Shown: positions 34,531 to 36,085 of the stretch, piece after piece | Layout of the letters: each line of letters starts with the position of its first letter | How positions within the stretch are numbered: position 1 is the first letter of the stretch | Origin: JAEXOD01 sp963663265 | GTDB taxonomy: Bacteria > Bacteroidota > Ignavibacteria > Ignavibacteriales > Melioribacteraceae | Reading direction: 5' to 3' | Length of the DNA stretch: 36,085 nucleotides | Assembly: GCA_963663265.2 (NCBI GenBank) | Contig: CAXXXM010000003.1 | Span: 1 to 36,085, forward strand | Notes under the pieces: model-generated | What the model saw: the letters and a program-made list of their open reading frames with translations, nothing else | Database searches by the model: none | What the model was told of the DNA's origin: nothing | Translations under genes and position numbers: made by a program

Positions 34531-35766
34531 TTATTCCTTCTTTTTAATTACCACTAATGTTTTATCATCTTGATATTTGCTATTGCTTGTAGAAAACTTT
34601 TGCACATCATCTAAAATTGCATAACAAATTTCGCGTGGTGTAAGATGCATACTTTTACGAATTATATTTTCTAATCTTTTTTCTTCGTATAATTCAAATT
34701 TTTCGTTTGCAGATTCAACTATTCCATCAGAATAAATAACAAGTACGTCACCAACAGAAAAATTGATACTATCAGTATCGTATTTTGAGTGAGGAGCAGG
34801 ACCTAACAATGGACCAGTAGGCTCTAAATATGTTATCTCTTTTGTACTATCTTTAATAAAGATTGGCGGGTTGTGTCCCCCATTTGCGTATAAACATAAT
34901 CCTTTTTTATCATTTGAAATTTCTGCATAAAACAATGATGTGAATCTATCATCGGCAAAAATTTTATTTATTAATTCATTCATTCGATAAAACAATGGCG
35001 ATATTTTAATCTGAAATGTACTTGCCATTCTAACAGCACCGGAAATATACATTGCCTCTGCCGCTGCACTTAATCCTTTTGAAGCAGCGTCACCAACAGT
35101 TATTCCTAAACGCGATTCATCATCCCCAATGCGTAAATAGTCAAAAAAGTCCCCACCCAATATTTCTGCGGGTATCGTAACTCCAAACAATTCATATCCA
35201 TAAAACGATAATTCATGTTCAGGTAATATACTTTTTTGTAGTTCTTTAGCTTTATCAAGATCTGCTATTAAGTTTTTACGGGAGTCAATTAATTTGCGTT
35301 CATTTATCTTTTGTGTTAATACCGTAGCAACAATATTAAGTGCATATCTTAAATCCTCATCAATGCTAACGCTATTTACAGCTAATATATATTTATAATA
35401 TGATTTCCCATTAATTTTGCTTCGTTGGCCAATTCCTGAAGCAGAATACTTAAAAATACCTTTTTTAATAAGTACTTTGTTTGTTTCATTTGCTAAAACT
35501 GTTCTCTCAACACTAATAACATCAAATACAGGATACTCAATAATTTCAAGTAAAAAATCAGGATTTATTCGTTGTACATTTCCTGTTTGATACATCAAAC
35601 TATAAGCTTTTCTTTCAACATCTAATTGCCAAATTCTTCCACCGGTGATATTAATTTCAGAATTTTTCAATAATTGTTCGGCTACTTCAATCAATAATTC
35701 TTTATCACTATCAAACCTTTTAGAAGCAACAGTCTCTAAAGTTCTATACAGTCTTTTCTGTTTCAT
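34531..35766 (-). CDS. SpoIIE/RsbU-type PP2C phosphatase with a GAF-like sensor region
   Basis: Serine/threonine phosphatase of 411 residues. The C-terminal PP2C-type catalytic domain (about 185-410) carries the metal-binding aspartates D206 in GGDFFDY and D226 in GDAASKG, ANGGHNPP, an IYSDGIVES motif and DDKTLVV. The first 160 residues look like a GAF-type sensor domain, followed by a helix (about 160-182, with ELQKSILP) that in RsbU-like proteins transmits the signal to the catalytic part. Such phosphatases usually act on anti-sigma-antagonist proteins; none is here. It is the first gene of the operon with the PduS- and PduT-like genes, one base apart, an unusual partner for microcompartment genes. 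Its target could be a regulator elsewhere. Confidence 0.9.
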   Translation of the reverse strand: MKQKRLYRTLETVASKRFDSDKELLIEVAEQLLKNSEINITGGRIWQLDVERKAYSLMYQTGNVQRINPDFLLEIIEYPVFDVISVERTVLANETNKVLIKKGIFKYSASGIGQRSKINGKSYYKYILAVNSVSIDEDLRYALNIVATVLTQKINERKLIDSRKNLIADLDKAKELQKSILPEHELSFYGYELFGVTIPAEILGGDFFDYLRIGDDESRLGITVGDAASKGLSAAAEAMYISGAVRMASTFQIKISPLFYRMNELINKIFADDRFTSLFYAEISNDKKGLCLYANGGHNPPIFIKDSTKEITYLEPTGPLLGPAPHSKYDTDSINFSVGDVLVIYSDGIVESANEKFELYEEKRLENIIRKSMHLTPREICYAILDDVQKFSTSNSKYQDDKTLVVIKKKE

Positions 35767-35881
35767 TTATTTCAATAATAAAGTTTAAAAATAATTAACA
35801 AAAAATATAAATAAAATATTCAACAAATACTAAATAAATTAACTACTTATTAAAACCAAAAACGATATAAAACAATTAAAA

Positions 35882-35917
35882 AGCCGCTATCTAATTTAAA
35901 AAAATTAAATAACGGCT
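35882..35917 (-). terminator. Intrinsic terminator after the M64 peptidase gene
   Basis: AGCCG...(35882) pairs with ...CGGCT (35917), and an interrupted A/T stem (TATCTAATTT / AAATTAAATA) fills most of the space between. On the minus strand the stem is followed by five T (35882-35878). It ends the peptidase transcript and puts the microcompartment operon promoter in 35767-35877. Confidence 0.85.
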
Positions 35918-35940
35918 CTAAAATTAAAAGTGTAATTGAA

Positions 35941-36085
35941 TTATTTAGAATAAAATTCAATTACTTTTTTTATTGCATTTTCCGAAGGAAGGTTAAAACT
36001 ATCTGCTTCTAAGGTTTTCATTATACTATTAAATGTAGGACGAAAAACACCTTTGGCAATATAACCACCACCTTCAAAAGCACCA
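35941..36085 (-). CDS. Probable M64-family peptidase, C-terminal end only
   Basis: Only the last 47 codons lie in the window; the gene enters from the right edge and stops at 35943-35941. The visible residues begin GAFEGGGYIAKGVFRPTFNS and go on with IMKTLEADSFNLPSENAI, then KKVIEFYSK. M64 (IgA peptidase-like) proteins end with a comparable GxFEGAGY...G-xRP segment and a late N-x-xMK-type stretch, so I assign that family with moderate confidence. The zinc-binding HExxH region would be outside the window. A terminator follows directly. Confidence 0.6.
   Translation of the reverse strand, partial: GAFEGGGYIAKGVFRPTFNSIMKTLEADSFNLPSENAIKKVIEFYSK

Noticed and set aside
34227..34547. Plus-strand 106-codon frame opposite pduS
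   Set aside because: It is antisense to a well-supported gene and its composition follows from the complementary codons.

Overview
The window is AT-rich (by eye about 30% GC) and tightly packed with genes. An outer-membrane BamA-type barrel, a single-chain glycine dehydrogenase, a head-GIN (DUF2807) lipoprotein, frequent but not universal Shine-Dalgarno sites and stretches of degenerate intergenic repeats together suggest a Gram-negative of the Bacteroidota/Ignavibacteriota neighbourhood. That placement is an inference from gene content; there is no rRNA gene in the window, and I found no tRNA gene, CRISPR array or insertion sequence.

Layout. (1) 1-3978, minus strand: a three-gene operon of a fold-type II PLP enzyme, a HyuA/AllB-type cyclic amidohydrolase and an SsnA-type aminohydrolase. 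It resembles anaerobic purine/cyclic-amide catabolism clusters. The SsnA frame is broken near 622 and runs off the left edge. (2) 4059-5644, minus: a THEP1-like NTPase translationally coupled to a polytopic membrane protein. (3) 5619-9849, plus: a membrane glycosyltransferase, then a nucleoside uptake and salvage operon (cdd, tdk, nupC, purine nucleoside phosphorylase). (4) 9872-18067, minus: purK, purE, gcvP, a CoA-binding protein, a BamA-family barrel and rsmE. A 1.1 kb repeat-rich segment carrying a DUF559 nuclease-like gene sits between purK and purE. (5) 18210-18857, minus: a DUF2807 lipoprotein with its own terminator. (6) 19004-22969, plus: a 1321-residue protein with TPRs and three complete CbbX/SpoVK-type AAA+ modules.

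(7) 22970-26443: an accessory island with a 695-residue membrane protein of unknown function, flanked on both sides by spacers carrying REP-like hairpins. (8) 26444-30318: an SDR and a membrane-anchored VOC protein (minus), divergent from an acyl-CoA synthetase/ACP/PlsC fusion (plus). One 33-base repeat lies inverted at both ends of this block. (9) 30471-31209, plus: a HepT/MntA-type toxin-antitoxin pair. (10) 31381-32532, plus: an exported peptidase E with an extra C-terminal domain. (11) 32665-35766, minus: a three-gene operon of a SpoIIE/PP2C phosphatase, a PduS-like electron-transfer protein and a PduT-like microcompartment shell protein, without the usual compartment enzymes beside it. 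(12) 35941-36085, minus: the C-terminal end of a probable M64 peptidase, with a terminator between it and the microcompartment operon.

Most of the window is metabolism of nucleosides and purines (breakdown at the left, salvage in group 3, synthesis by purK/purE) plus envelope and lipid functions. The points most worth a second look are the triple AAA+ protein, the free-standing PduS/PduT/phosphatase operon, the nuclease-carrying repeat cassette that splits purK from purE, and the unknown membrane protein between REP-like hairpins.
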